Positions 23,846 to 32,605 of a stretch of DNA of 38,530 nucleotides are shown piece by piece (position 1 is the first letter of the stretch; every line of letters begins with the position of its first letter). The DNA is taken from the NCBI GenBank assembly GCA_035512775.1, contig DATKDI010000038.1, forward strand, positions 1 through 38,530, given 5' to 3'. Under the pieces are notes generated by a model. The model had not been told where the DNA came from, ran no database searches, and saw only the letters and a list, made by a program, of their open reading frames with translations. Position numbers and translations under genes: made by a program. The stretch is from JAJNBA01 sp035512775. Lineage in GTDB: Bacteria; Actinomycetota; UBA4738; HRBIN12.

Positions 23846-26502
23846 CCGAGCTCGGCCAGCTGCTCCCGGAACGACTCGGCCTCGCGCTCGAACCGCTCCA
23901 CCTTCAGCTTCTCCGCCAGCACCACGTCCTCCGGCGCCTTGTCTCGGAACCCCGCGTTGGCGAGCTTGGCCTCGGACCGCGCGCGCCCCTCGTCGGCCTC
24001 CGTCAGCCGCTTCTGGAGCCGCTCCCGCTCGGCGTCCAGGTCGATCAGTTCACCGACCGGCACGAGCACGGTCTCGCCCTGCACCAGGAGACGAGCCGAC
24101 CCCGTGGCGTCACCCGCGGTGACGACCGAGATGTCGGACGCACCCGCGAGACGCATGACCTCGCTCTCGAACCCGGCGTACCGAGCCGCCCCGGTCTCCC
24201 GTCCCACGAGCCGGAGCTCGACCCGGGTCTTCGACGGGATCCCGTGCTCGCTCCGGAATCGGCGGACCGTGGTCACCAGCTCCTCGACGAACGGCCAGGT
24301 CGCCTCCGCGTCGGATCCGAGGACCTCGTGGCCGGCGTACTCTTCGGCCTCGGGCCACGGGGCCCGGACGATCGTCTCGCCGATCCCGAAGCGCTGCCAG
24401 ATCTCCTCGGTGACGAACGGCATCACCGGGTGCAGGAGCCGGAGCGTCCGCTCCAGGATCCAGGCGAGGACCTTCGCGGCATCTTCGGCGACGGCGGGGT
24501 CATCGGACCGGAGCCGCTCCTTCTCCATCTCGAGACCCCAATCGCAGTACTCCGACCAGAAGAACCGATACATCGCTTGCGCCGCCGCCGCGAACTCGTA
24601 TCGGTCGAGCGACGCGTTCACCTCGGCCACACAGTGCTGGTGTCTGGCGAGGAGCCAGCGCTGCGGCGCCGTCAGCCGCTCGTCCGGCGGCAGCTGCGGC
24701 TCGCCGCCGGGCAACGCCTCCAGGACGAGCCGCGCCGCGTTCCAGATCTTGTTCGCGAAGTTGCGGCCCCCTTGGATCGAGTCCACCGAGAGCGGGATGT
24801 CCTGCTGCCCGCCGGTCGCGAGCCGCGCCAGGGAGAATCGGAGGGCGTCGGCCCCGTAGAGATCGAAGATCTCGACGGGGTCGATCACGTTGCCGAGCGA
24901 CTTCGACATCTTGCGACCGTGGGCGTCACGCACGAGCCCGTGGATCACCACGTCGCGGAAGGGGATGTCGCCGGCGAGCGACATCCCCGACATGATCATC
25001 CGCGCGACCCAGAGGTAGAGGATCTCGTAGCCGGTCACGAGGACCGCGTTCGGATAGAAGGCGCCGAGCTCCGGCGTCTCGTCGGGCCAGCCGAGCGTCG
25101 AGAACGGCCAGAGCTGCGAGGAGAACCAGGTGTCGAGGACGTCGGGATCCTGTTCGATCTCCGCGGAGCCGCAGGCCGCACACGCGTCGGGATCCTCGAG
25201 CGACACCGTGACGTGACCGTCCGGGCAGTACCACGCGGGGATCCGATGCCCCCACCACAGCTGTCGCGAGATGTTCCAGTCGCGCAGACCGTCCAACCAG
25301 CTCACGTAGGCCTTCCGCCAACGCTCGGGCCAGAACGTGATCCGGCCGTCCATCGCCGCCTCGGTGGCCCGGCCCTTCAGCCCGTCCACCGCGACGAACC
25401 ACTGGAGTCCCGACATCCACGGCTCGATCTCGCTGTGGCAGCGGTAGCAGTGGCCGACGGAGTGCCGGTAGGGGTGCTCCACCGACACGAACAGATCCAG
25501 CTTCTCGAGCTCCTCCCTCACCGCCTGTCGCGCGTCGTAGCGACCGAGCCCGTAGAACTCCTCGGCCGCGTTCTGGTTGATGCGCGCCTCCGCGTCGAGG
25601 ATGTTCAGCAGCGGGAGCCCGGCGCGCTGCGCGATCTCGAAGTCGGTGGGGTCGTGCGCGGGAGTGACCTTCACCGCCCCCGTCCCGAAGGTCGGATCGA
25701 CGGCTCCGTCGGCGACGATCGGGAGGTCACGTCCGTCGAACGGGTGGCGCACCGTTCCCCCGACCAGGTCTCGATACCGTTCGTCGTCGGGATGCACCGC
25801 GATCCCCGTGTCGCCCAGCATCGTCTCGACCCGCGTCGTCGCGACCTCGACGTGGCCGGTGCCGTCGGAGAGCGGATAACGGAACGTGAGGAGCTCCCCG
25901 TCGACCTCCTCGTGCTCGACCTCGGAGTCGGACAGGCCCGTCTGATCCGTCGGGCACCAGTTGACAAGTCGCTCACCGCGATAGATCAGTCCCTGCTCGT
26001 ACCATCGGACGAACGCGACACGGACCGCCCCGACGAGCCCCTCGTCCATCGTGAAGCGCTCCCGATCCCAGTCGAGCGACGCCCCCATCCGCTTGAGCTG
26101 GCCGATGATCTCGCCGCCGTACCGTTCCTTCCACGCCCACACACGCTCGACGAACGCCTCACGACCAAGATCGCGCGGCTCGGTCCCCTCCTTGCGGAGC
26201 TCGCGCTCGACCACCACCTGCGTGGCGATGCCGGCGTGGTCCATGCCCGGCACCCAGAGGGCCTCGAGCCCCCGCATCCGCGCGCGCCGGACCAGGATGT
26301 CCTCGAGAGTGCGCCCCAGCGCGTGTCCGACGTGGAGGCGACCGGTGACGTTCGGGGGCGGGATCACGATGCAATAGGCCCGCGAGGGGTCATCGGGCAC
26401 CTGCGCATGGAAGTACCCGCGCTCGATCCACGAATCCGCCCACCGAGGTTCGACCGCGCCCGCTTCGTAGCGGGTGGGCATCTCCGTGCCGGAACCGGTC
26501 AT
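23842..26502 (-). CDS. valS: valyl-tRNA synthetase
   Basis: An 886-residue class I synthetase that charges tRNA-Val. The HIGH motif is HVGH at 57-60 within PPPNVTGRLHVGHA, which is characteristic of ValRS. KMSKS lies at 531-535. An editing domain is present between them (TTRVETMLGDT-AVHP), and the C-terminal coiled coil (about 815-886) contains the tRNA-clamping arm. The ATG at 26502 was chosen because TACACT lies 7 nt upstream and the family N-terminus follows. The open frame continues upstream without similarity. It heads valS-folC-ndk-hydrolase. Confidence 0.97.
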   Translation of the reverse strand: MTGSGTEMPTRYEAGAVEPRWADSWIERGYFHAQVPDDPSRAYCIVIPPPNVTGRLHVGHALGRTLEDILVRRARMRGLEALWVPGMDHAGIATQVVVERELRKEGTEPRDLGREAFVERVWAWKERYGGEIIGQLKRMGASLDWDRERFTMDEGLVGAVRVAFVRWYEQGLIYRGERLVNWCPTDQTGLSDSEVEHEEVDGELLTFRYPLSDGTGHVEVATTRVETMLGDTGIAVHPDDERYRDLVGGTVRHPFDGRDLPIVADGAVDPTFGTGAVKVTPAHDPTDFEIAQRAGLPLLNILDAEARINQNAAEEFYGLGRYDARQAVREELEKLDLFVSVEHPYRHSVGHCYRCHSEIEPWMSGLQWFVAVDGLKGRATEAAMDGRITFWPERWRKAYVSWLDGLRDWNISRQLWWGHRIPAWYCPDGHVTVSLEDPDACAACGSAEIEQDPDVLDTWFSSQLWPFSTLGWPDETPELGAFYPNAVLVTGYEILYLWVARMIMSGMSLAGDIPFRDVVIHGLVRDAHGRKMSKSLGNVIDPVEIFDLYGADALRFSLARLATGGQQDIPLSVDSIQGGRNFANKIWNAARLVLEALPGGEPQLPPDERLTAPQRWLLARHQHCVAEVNASLDRYEFAAAAQAMYRFFWSEYCDWGLEMEKERLRSDDPAVAEDAAKVLAWILERTLRLLHPVMPFVTEEIWQRFGIGETIVRAPWPEAEEYAGHEVLGSDAEATWPFVEELVTTVRRFRSEHGIPSKTRVELRLVGRETGAARYAGFESEVMRLAGASDISVVTAGDATGSARLLVQGETVLVPVGELIDLDAERERLQKRLTEADEGRARSEAKLANAGFRDKAPEDVVLAEKLKVERFEREAESFREQLAELG

Positions 26503-26509
26503 GCGTTCG

Positions 26510-26515
26510 AGTGTA
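26510..26515 (-). promoter_or_regulatory. valS: TACACT -10 box of valS
   Basis: Minus-strand TACACT lies 7 nt before the valS ATG, again without a Shine-Dalgarno sequence, which fits a leaderless mRNA. No T-box antiterminator is present, as there is no room for a leader. Confidence 0.45.
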
Positions 26516-26564
26516 TCGACCCCATTTGTGACGCTCTGTGAGGGCCGCGGCACTCCACACATGG

Positions 26565-26600
26565 GGCGCGGGTCTCCACGCACAGGCGCGGGTCTATACT
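26565..26600 (+). promoter_or_regulatory. promoter region of the cNMP/cyclase operon with an 11-bp direct repeat
   Basis: TATACT (26595-26600) is the best -10 hexamer in the window and lies 47 nt before the ATG at 26648. GGCGCGGGTCT occurs twice, at 26565-26575 and 26585-26595, 20 bp apart. The second copy runs into the -10 box and the first covers the -35 region. A regulator could bind both copies on one DNA face. Operator function is inference. Confidence 0.45.
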
Positions 26601-26647
26601 CGGCGACCGGCGACCGTCTGCGATCGCACGTCTTGAGAGGGGGATCC

Positions 26648-27070
26648 ATGGCCCAGGATGAGCTGGTCGACAGGCTCCGCACCGTGGCCATCTTCCGGGG
26701 ACTCGACGACAAGGAACTCCACCGGATCGCCGAGGTCGGCAAGCAGGTGCATTTCGATGCCGGCAAGGTGGTCGCCCAGCAGGACGGCGGCGCGGCAGGG
26801 TTCCATCTGATCATGGACGGAGAGGTGTCGGTCGACGTCGACGGTCACGAGCGGGCTCGCCTCGGATCCGGCAATTACTTCGGCGAGATGTCGCTGCTGG
26901 ACGGTAAGCCCCGATCCGCGACCGTGAAGGCCGAGGAACCGACCACGACGTTCGCGCTCACGTCATGGCAGTTCCTGCCTCTCCTGGCCGAGTATCCGTC
27001 GATCAGCCGGGCGCTCCTCGTGGAGCTCTGCGCACGCCTCCGCCGGGTCGAGCAAGATCCCGTCAGCTGA
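26648..27070 (+). CDS. stand-alone cyclic nucleotide-binding domain protein
   Basis: A 140-residue protein that is essentially one CRP-type cNMP-binding domain. The phosphate-binding cassette is intact: YFGEMSLLDGKPRSATV holds the Glu and Arg that contact the cyclic phosphate and ribose. There is no C-terminal helix-turn-helix, kinase or membrane part, so it cannot be a CRP-like DNA-binding regulator by itself. A ribosome-binding sequence (GAGAGGGGG) precedes the ATG. Only 10 nt separate it from the cyclase gene, so the two are co-transcribed. A role as cAMP sensor or partner subunit for that protein is inferred. Confidence 0.88.
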   Translation: MAQDELVDRLRTVAIFRGLDDKELHRIAEVGKQVHFDAGKVVAQQDGGAAGFHLIMDGEVSVDVDGHERARLGSGNYFGEMSLLDGKPRSATVKAEEPTTTFALTSWQFLPLLAEYPSISRALLVELCARLRRVEQDPVS

Positions 27071-27080
27071 CGAGCCCGTC

Positions 27081-30000
27081 GTGGCGGCGCTCGCTTGTCC
27101 CCGCTGCGGCTCCGAACTCCCAGCCGATGCCCGGTTCTGCCCTGCATGTGGGCTGACGCTCGGGTCTCACGACTCGGCCGAGGAGCGCAAGGTCGTCACG
27201 GTCCTGTTCGCCGACGTCACCGGGTCGACGGAGCTCGGCGAACGGCTCGATCCAGAACATCTCCGTGAGGTGATGGCGAGCTACTTCGCGGCGATGCGCG
27301 AGGAGATCGAAGCGGAGGGAGGCACGGTCGAGAAGTTCATCGGCGATGCCGTGATGGCCGTGTTCGGTGTCCCGGCCGCGCACGAGGACGATCCGATCCG
27401 CGCCCTCCGAGCGGCACTCCGGATGCGGGAGCGGCTGGATGACGTGAACGACCGGCTCATGACCGCTCGCGGCGTCACGTTGCAGATCCGGATCGGGGTG
27501 AACACCGGCGAGGTCCTCGCGTCCGTCGAACCGCAACCGGGCGAGCCGATGGTCACTGGCGACGCGGTCAACGTGGCGGCACGCCTCCAGGGTGCCGCGG
27601 AGCCGGGCGGCATCCTGGCGTCGGAGCGAACCGCCCGAGGAGCGAGGGGCTTCCTGTTCGGCGAAGCGATGAGGCTCGACCTGAAGGGCAAGGGACAAGC
27701 GGTGCGCGCGATGGAGCTGCGGGGTGGCGACGTGACCATCCAGGACCGCGGCGTGCCGGGGCTCCACGCACCGATGGTCGGCCGAGACGAGGAGCTCTCG
27801 CTGCTCCTGTCGATGTTCCGCCGATCCGCGATCGAGGGCCGGCCGCACCTCGTCACGATCTACGGCGACGCCGGCGTGGGGAAGAGCCGTCTCACCTCGG
27901 AGTTCCTGCTGCGGGCCGAGCGAGACGGTGCCACGGTCGTCCGGGGCCGGTGCCTCCCGTATGGCGAGGGGATCACCTATTGGCCGCTCGCCGAGATCCT
28001 CAAGGGCTACGCGGGGGTCTTGGACTCGGACCCGCCGGAGCTCGCGCTCGAGAAGATCCGCAAGGCGGGACGGGAGCTGTTGACCGAGGACGTGACCTCC
28101 GATCCCGGTCGCGCGACCGCGGCCCTCGCCTTCACCGTGAACGTCGCCGATCCCGAGTTCGACTTCGGGTCGATGGAGCCTCGCGAGGTGCGACAGGAGG
28201 TCCACGCGGGCTGGAGGTCGTTCTTCTCTGCGCTCGCCGCCGAGACGCCGATCGTCGTGATCATCGAAGACATCCATTGGGCGGATCCCGCGCTCCTGGA
28301 CCTGCTCGACGAGTCGTCGGAGCGTGTGGTGGGACCGGTCTTCTTCCTCTGTCCTTCGAGGCCGGACCTGACCGCCACCCGCCCAGCGTGGGGGGGCGGG
28401 CGGCGCAACCACTCCTCGATCGCCCTCGACCCGCTGACCGCAGCGGAAGCCGACAGGCTCGTCCACGAGCTGCTCACGATCGAGGATCTTCCGCCCTCGG
28501 TGCATGCTCGGATCCTCGAACGAGCTGAAGGGAACCCTTTCTTCCTGGAGGAGATCGTGCGCCAGCTGATCGACGAGGGACACCTCGTCCGCGAGGGCGA
28601 TCGGTGGCGCGCCCTCGACGAGATCGAGCATGTCGTGATCCCCGACACGGTGCAGGCGGTTCTCGCGGCGCGCTTCGACCTGCTCGACGGACAGGACAAG
28701 CGCGTCCTCCAGGCGGCCGCCGTGGTCGGCCGCGTCTTCTGGCCCGGCCCGGTGGCCTTGCTCGCGCACCTACCGGATGGAACCGTCGACGCGTCTCTTC
28801 GGACCTTGGAGGACCGTGAGCTGGTCCTCTCGCGACTGACCTCGTCGCTCGCGGGTCAGCAGGAGCTGATCTTCAAGCACGTGCTGATCCGCGATGTCGC
28901 GTACGAGTCACTCCCCCGTCGTGATCGCACGGACGCGCACGCCGCGGTCGCCGGATGGATCGAAGCGACGGCCGGCGATCGCGCGGGCGAGATGTCCGAG
29001 TTGCTCGCCTATCACCTGTCGACCGCGGTCGCGCTCTCGAGAGATATGCCCGGCGGACCGGCGGAGGATCTGCGGGTCGACGCCTTCCGGTGGCTGCTAC
29101 GGGCCTCCGACGAAGCTCGGCGTCGCCTGGTGGTCCGCAAGGCGCAGCGCCTCGCCGAGGAGGCGCTCGATCTGGCGTCCGACGATCTCGAGCGCACGGA
29201 CGCGCTCGAGATGCTGGCCATGGCGTTCTTCACCGACTACTCGGGCGACCTCGCCTGGCGGTATTTCCGCGAGGCTGCCTTCACTCGGGCGCGCGTCGAG
29301 CCCCCCGACGGGACCCGAGTGGCGCGTCTCGCTGCGCTCGGCTGCGACGTCGCGGTTCGATGGCCGGGATCCTTGCGAGGCGAGATGCCCGCAGAAGAGA
29401 CCGTCCGCGAGCTCTGGGATCTCGGGATCGCCCATCTGCCGGCCGGCGACACGGAGGAGCGGATCCGGCTCCTCGGGATCAGAGCGGGATGGCCGTTCGC
29501 GTTCTCGCCCGAGGGTTATTCGGAGGCCGAGCTCGAGGAGCTCGAGGCGTCCGGCCTCCAGGGAGCGGAGATGGCCCTGCGGATGGGCCTTCCGAATCGA
29601 GCATCCGCGGCCTACGACCAAGCGATCGGACCGTGGATCGCGCGGGGCTGGTACGGCCGGGCCCTTCCGATCTGGGAGCAGCGATCCAAGATCACCCACG
29701 AGGTGACCGATCCCCTCGAGCTGGGCGACTTCTACGCGATGGGTGTGTGGAACCACTACGAGATCGGGCGCTACTCGCGGGCCCTGGAGATCGCCGAGGC
29801 GGGCCTCGAGGCCATCACCGGGCGTGACCCGAGCTCCGAACTCCACATCAGCGCCTGGCGCATCGCTTCGCTGTATCGGCTCGGCAGATGGGACGAGGCA
29901 CTCGATGGGTTCGCCTCGATCCGCCGGATGCTCGAGAACCGCGAGGACGACCCGCCGTACTTCGCAACCCATGCGTTCGCGGTGGCCGGTGTGATCCACG

Positions 30001-30563
30001 AACGGCGCGACGAGCGTGTCCGAAGCGACGCCCTCGCCGCGGCCATCCTCCGGATGGTCACGGAGAGCTCCGGCCGCCTCTACCCGAGCATCCTCCGTTT
30101 CCTGGTCGTGAGAGGCGATCTCACGCAGGCGACGGGACTCCGCCGCCCGCACAACTGGGCGGTCCACGCGGGCGACGCGTTGGAGGCTGAGGCGGAGCGG
30201 CTCGCGGCGTCAGAGCAGTGGGACGGAGCGGCCGATCTCGTCACCGAGATGCGCAGACACGCGGAGGCGGCGGACGCCCCGTCCGTCGCGGCGTTCGCCG
30301 ACCGGCTCGAGGGTCGGGCGGCGCTCGCGGGCGGCGACGTCGCCGGCGCCCAGCGCAGTCTCGAACGCGCGGTCGCGGGTTTCGAGGCGATCGAGGCTCC
30401 CTGGGAGCGAGCACTCTCCGAGCTCGATCTCGCGCGCGTCCCCTCGAGCGCAGGGAAGGGCGAGGAGACGGATACCTGGGCGGCGCGTGCGGCGGCCACC
30501 TTCGACACGATCGGAGACGCGCAGGGCCTGGCCGCCGCGCGCGCCCTGGGGGGAACCGGCTAG
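27081..30563 (+). CDS. multidomain class III nucleotide cyclase with zinc ribbon, AAA/STAND ATPase and TPR-like C-terminus
   Basis: A 1160-residue cytosolic signalling protein. Residues 6-23 form a zinc ribbon (CPRC and CPAC). About 35-215 is the class III cyclase domain with metal Asp D45 and D89, K85 of the adenine-specificity pair, and N164/R168 in VNVAAR for transition-state binding. The residue seven before N164, Asp in canonical adenylate cyclases, is M157, so substrate and activity are uncertain. A STAND-type ATPase follows: Walker A GDAGVGKS near 265 and Walker B VVIIEDIHWAD near 390-400. The remaining 500 or so residues are helical and TPR-like. No LuxR HTH ends it. The start is GTG. 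Its TAG stop overlaps the clpX stop in CTAG. Confidence 0.9.
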   Translation: MAALACPRCGSELPADARFCPACGLTLGSHDSAEERKVVTVLFADVTGSTELGERLDPEHLREVMASYFAAMREEIEAEGGTVEKFIGDAVMAVFGVPAAHEDDPIRALRAALRMRERLDDVNDRLMTARGVTLQIRIGVNTGEVLASVEPQPGEPMVTGDAVNVAARLQGAAEPGGILASERTARGARGFLFGEAMRLDLKGKGQAVRAMELRGGDVTIQDRGVPGLHAPMVGRDEELSLLLSMFRRSAIEGRPHLVTIYGDAGVGKSRLTSEFLLRAERDGATVVRGRCLPYGEGITYWPLAEILKGYAGVLDSDPPELALEKIRKAGRELLTEDVTSDPGRATAALAFTVNVADPEFDFGSMEPREVRQEVHAGWRSFFSALAAETPIVVIIEDIHWADPALLDLLDESSERVVGPVFFLCPSRPDLTATRPAWGGGRRNHSSIALDPLTAAEADRLVHELLTIEDLPPSVHARILERAEGNPFFLEEIVRQLIDEGHLVREGDRWRALDEIEHVVIPDTVQAVLAARFDLLDGQDKRVLQAAAVVGRVFWPGPVALLAHLPDGTVDASLRTLEDRELVLSRLTSSLAGQQELIFKHVLIRDVAYESLPRRDRTDAHAAVAGWIEATAGDRAGEMSELLAYHLSTAVALSRDMPGGPAEDLRVDAFRWLLRASDEARRRLVVRKAQRLAEEALDLASDDLERTDALEMLAMAFFTDYSGDLAWRYFREAAFTRARVEPPDGTRVARLAALGCDVAVRWPGSLRGEMPAEETVRELWDLGIAHLPAGDTEERIRLLGIRAGWPFAFSPEGYSEAELEELEASGLQGAEMALRMGLPNRASAAYDQAIGPWIARGWYGRALPIWEQRSKITHEVTDPLELGDFYAMGVWNHYEIGRYSRALEIAEAGLEAITGRDPSSELHISAWRIASLYRLGRWDEALDGFASIRRMLENREDDPPYFATHAFAVAGVIHERRDERVRSDALAAAILRMVTESSGRLYPSILRFLVVRGDLTQATGLRRPHNWAVHAGDALEAEAERLAASEQWDGAADLVTEMRRHAEAADAPSVAAFADRLEGRAALAGGDVAGAQRSLERAVAGFEAIEAPWERALSELDLARVPSSAGKGEETDTWAARAAATFDTIGDAQGLAAARALGGTG

Positions 30564-31846
30564 GCCGTCTTCTCCTGGCGCTCGCCGCCGCCGCTGCGCT
30601 TCTTGGACGACGCCTGCTTCGCCCTCGGCACGAGCGTGGGATTCACACCGGTCAGGACCACGTCGCGATCGACGAGGCATTTCGTGACGTCCTGGCGGGA
30701 GGGCAGCTCGTACATCACGTTCAGCAGGACCTCTTCCATGATGGCGCGCAGGCCTCGGGCGCCGGTCCCCCGCTTGATCGCCTGCTCGGAGATCGCTTTC
30801 ATCGCGTCGTCGGTGAACTCGAGCTCCACGCCGTCGAACTCGAAGAACTTCATGTACTGCTTCACGAGCGCGTTCTTCGGCTGGGTGAGGATGTCCACGA
30901 GGGCGGACTCATCGAGGCTGTTGACGCTGGTGAGCACAGGCAGTCGGCCGACGAACTCGGGGATCAGGCCGTACTTCAGCAGATCCTCCGGCAGCACCTG
31001 GGCGAAGATCGCGCCGAGGTCCTTGTCCTGATGGCTCATCACCTCGGCGCCGAAGCCCACGCCCTTCCGGCCGATGCGGCTCTCGATGATCGAGTCGAGG
31101 CCGGCGAATGCCCCACCGCAGATGAACAGCACGTTGGTGGTGTCGATCTGGATGAACTCCTGGTGCGGGTGCTTGCGACCGCCCTGCGGGGGCACCGATG
31201 CGGTCGTCCCCTCGAGGATCTTCAACAAGGCTTGCTGGACGCCTTCGCCGGAGACATCACGTGTGATCGAGGGGTTCTCCGATTTGCGAGCGATCTTGTC
31301 GATCTCGTCGATGTAGATGATGCCGGTCTCGGCCTTCTTCACGTCGTAGTCGGCGGCCTGGATCAGCTTCAACAGGATGTTATCGACGTCCTCGCCGACG
31401 TAGCCGGCCTCCGTGAGGGCGGTGGCGTCGGCGATCGCGAAGGGGACGTTCAGCATCCGGGCCAGGGTCTGCGCGAGGTAGGTCTTGCCGCAGCCCGTCG
31501 GTCCGAGGATCAGGATGTTCGACTTCTGGAGCTCGACCTCCTGGTCCTTCGCGCCCACCTGGATCCGCTTGTAATGGTTGTACACGGCGACGGACATGAC
31601 CTTCTTCGCCTGGTCCTGCCCGACGACGTACTCGTCGAGGAACGCGTAGATCTCGACCGGCTTCGGAAGCTCGTCGAGCTTCAGCTCGGCGGTGTCGGAG
31701 AGCTCCTCTTCGATGATCTCGTTGCAGAGGTCGATGCACTCGTCACAGATATAAACGCCCGGACCCGCGATCAGCTTCTTGACCTGCTTCTGGCTCTTGC
31801 CGCAGAACGAGCACTTCAGCAGATCCGACTCGCCGAACTTCGCCAT
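30560..31846 (-). CDS. clpX: ATP-dependent Clp protease ATP-binding subunit ClpX
   Basis: A 428-residue AAA+ unfoldase that feeds substrates to ClpP. The N-terminal zinc-binding domain has C12, C15, C34 and C37 (CSFC-CDEC). Walker A is GPTGCGKT, Walker B IIYIDEID, and the pore loop GYVGED is conserved. The ClpP-docking loop (IGRKGVGFG) is also present. The start ATG at 31846 was chosen because MAKFGESDLLKCSFC is canonical and AGGAAGG lies upstream. ATG 31891 has no usable ribosome-binding site, and 31942 lies inside a terminator-like hairpin. It is separated from clpP by 117 nt, unlike the tight tig-clpP junction. Confidence 0.97.
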   Translation of the reverse strand: MAKFGESDLLKCSFCGKSQKQVKKLIAGPGVYICDECIDLCNEIIEEELSDTAELKLDELPKPVEIYAFLDEYVVGQDQAKKVMSVAVYNHYKRIQVGAKDQEVELQKSNILILGPTGCGKTYLAQTLARMLNVPFAIADATALTEAGYVGEDVDNILLKLIQAADYDVKKAETGIIYIDEIDKIARKSENPSITRDVSGEGVQQALLKILEGTTASVPPQGGRKHPHQEFIQIDTTNVLFICGGAFAGLDSIIESRIGRKGVGFGAEVMSHQDKDLGAIFAQVLPEDLLKYGLIPEFVGRLPVLTSVNSLDESALVDILTQPKNALVKQYMKFFEFDGVELEFTDDAMKAISEQAIKRGTGARGLRAIMEEVLLNVMYELPSRQDVTKCLVDRDVVLTGVNPTLVPRAKQASSKKRSGGGERQEKTA

Positions 31847-31927
31847 CCGCCCGAGCCTTCCTCTCTTGGTGGCCTCGTTCTTGGTGGCCATTCCTGGTGG
31901 CCGCGGATCCTGGTGTTCACTCGATAC

Positions 31928-31956
31928 ACCACGACCGGGCATCGCCCGGTCGTGGT
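31928..31956 (-). terminator. perfect 13-bp hairpin between clpP and clpX
   Basis: ACCACGACCGGGC (31928-31940) pairs perfectly with GCCCGGTCGTGGT (31944-31956) around a 3-nt loop. It starts 7 nt past the clpP stop on the minus strand. No U-run follows, as in many high-GC terminators. It probably ends or attenuates the tig-clpP message so that clpX needs its own promoter. Confidence 0.65.
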
Positions 31957-31963
31957 CCAGATA

Positions 31964-32605
31964 TTACGCCCCCGCGACGCCCGCCGCTGTCAATTCCGCA
32001 GGCATCTGCCGACGGCTGCTGAGCACCTCGTCGATGATCCCGTAGTCCTTCGCCTGGTCCGGCGTGAGGATGAAGTCACGGTCGGTGTCCTTCGTGATCT
32101 TCTCGACGGTCTGCCCTGTGTGCATCGCGATCAGCTCGTCCAGCAGCTGCCGGTACCGAAGGATCTCCCGCGCCTGGATCTCGATGTCGACCGCTTGGCC
32201 CTGCGTGCCGCCGTGAGGCTGGTGCAGCAGCACCCGCGCGTGCGGGAGCATGAAACGCTTCCCCTTCGCGCCCGCGAGCAACAGGAACGCCGCGAAGGAC
32301 GCCGCCTGGCCCATGCAGATCGTCGTGACGTCGGGCTTGATGTACTGCATCGTGTCGTACACGGCGAAGCCCGAGGCGACGTCGCCGCCCGGCGAGTTGA
32401 TGTAGAGGTTGATGTCCTTGTCGGGATCCTCGGACTCGAGGTGGAGCATCTGCGCCATCACGAGGTTCGCGACCGCATCGTCGATCGGCGTGCCGAGGAA
32501 GATGATCCGCTCCTTCAGCAGCCGCGAGTAGATGTCGAACGAACGCTCGCCACGGCTGGTCTGCTCGACCACCACCGGCACGAGATAGCTGTTGGGACTG
32601 TCCAT
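31964..32605 (-). CDS. clpP: ATP-dependent Clp protease proteolytic subunit
   Basis: A 213-residue serine protease subunit that forms the tetradecameric chamber served by ClpX. The triad fits the family spacing: S103 in MGQAAS, H128 in LLHQPHGG and D177 in TDRDF. A short N-terminal propeptide-like stretch precedes the fold. The ATG at 32605 shares one base with the tig stop. A GTG 3 nt earlier (32608, with GAGGAGG 7 nt upstream) is equally plausible. Only one clpP is present, whereas streptomycetes and mycobacteria have clpP1-clpP2 at this place. Confidence 0.97.
   Translation of the reverse strand: MDSPNSYLVPVVVEQTSRGERSFDIYSRLLKERIIFLGTPIDDAVANLVMAQMLHLESEDPDKDINLYINSPGGDVASGFAVYDTMQYIKPDVTTICMGQAASFAAFLLLAGAKGKRFMLPHARVLLHQPHGGTQGQAVDIEIQAREILRYRQLLDELIAMHTGQTVEKITKDTDRDFILTPDQAKDYGIIDEVLSSRRQMPAELTAAGVAGA

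Noticed and set aside
26527..26541. A CRP-type site near the cNMP gene (TGTGA N5 TGTGA)
   Set aside because: The two halves are direct, not inverted, and the spacing is 5 instead of 6, so it does not fit the CRP palindrome.
31892..31942. ClpX starts at 31891 or 31942
   Set aside because: The first lacks a ribosome-binding site and the second lies within a perfect hairpin. ATG 31846 gives the canonical N-terminus and has AGGAAGG upstream.
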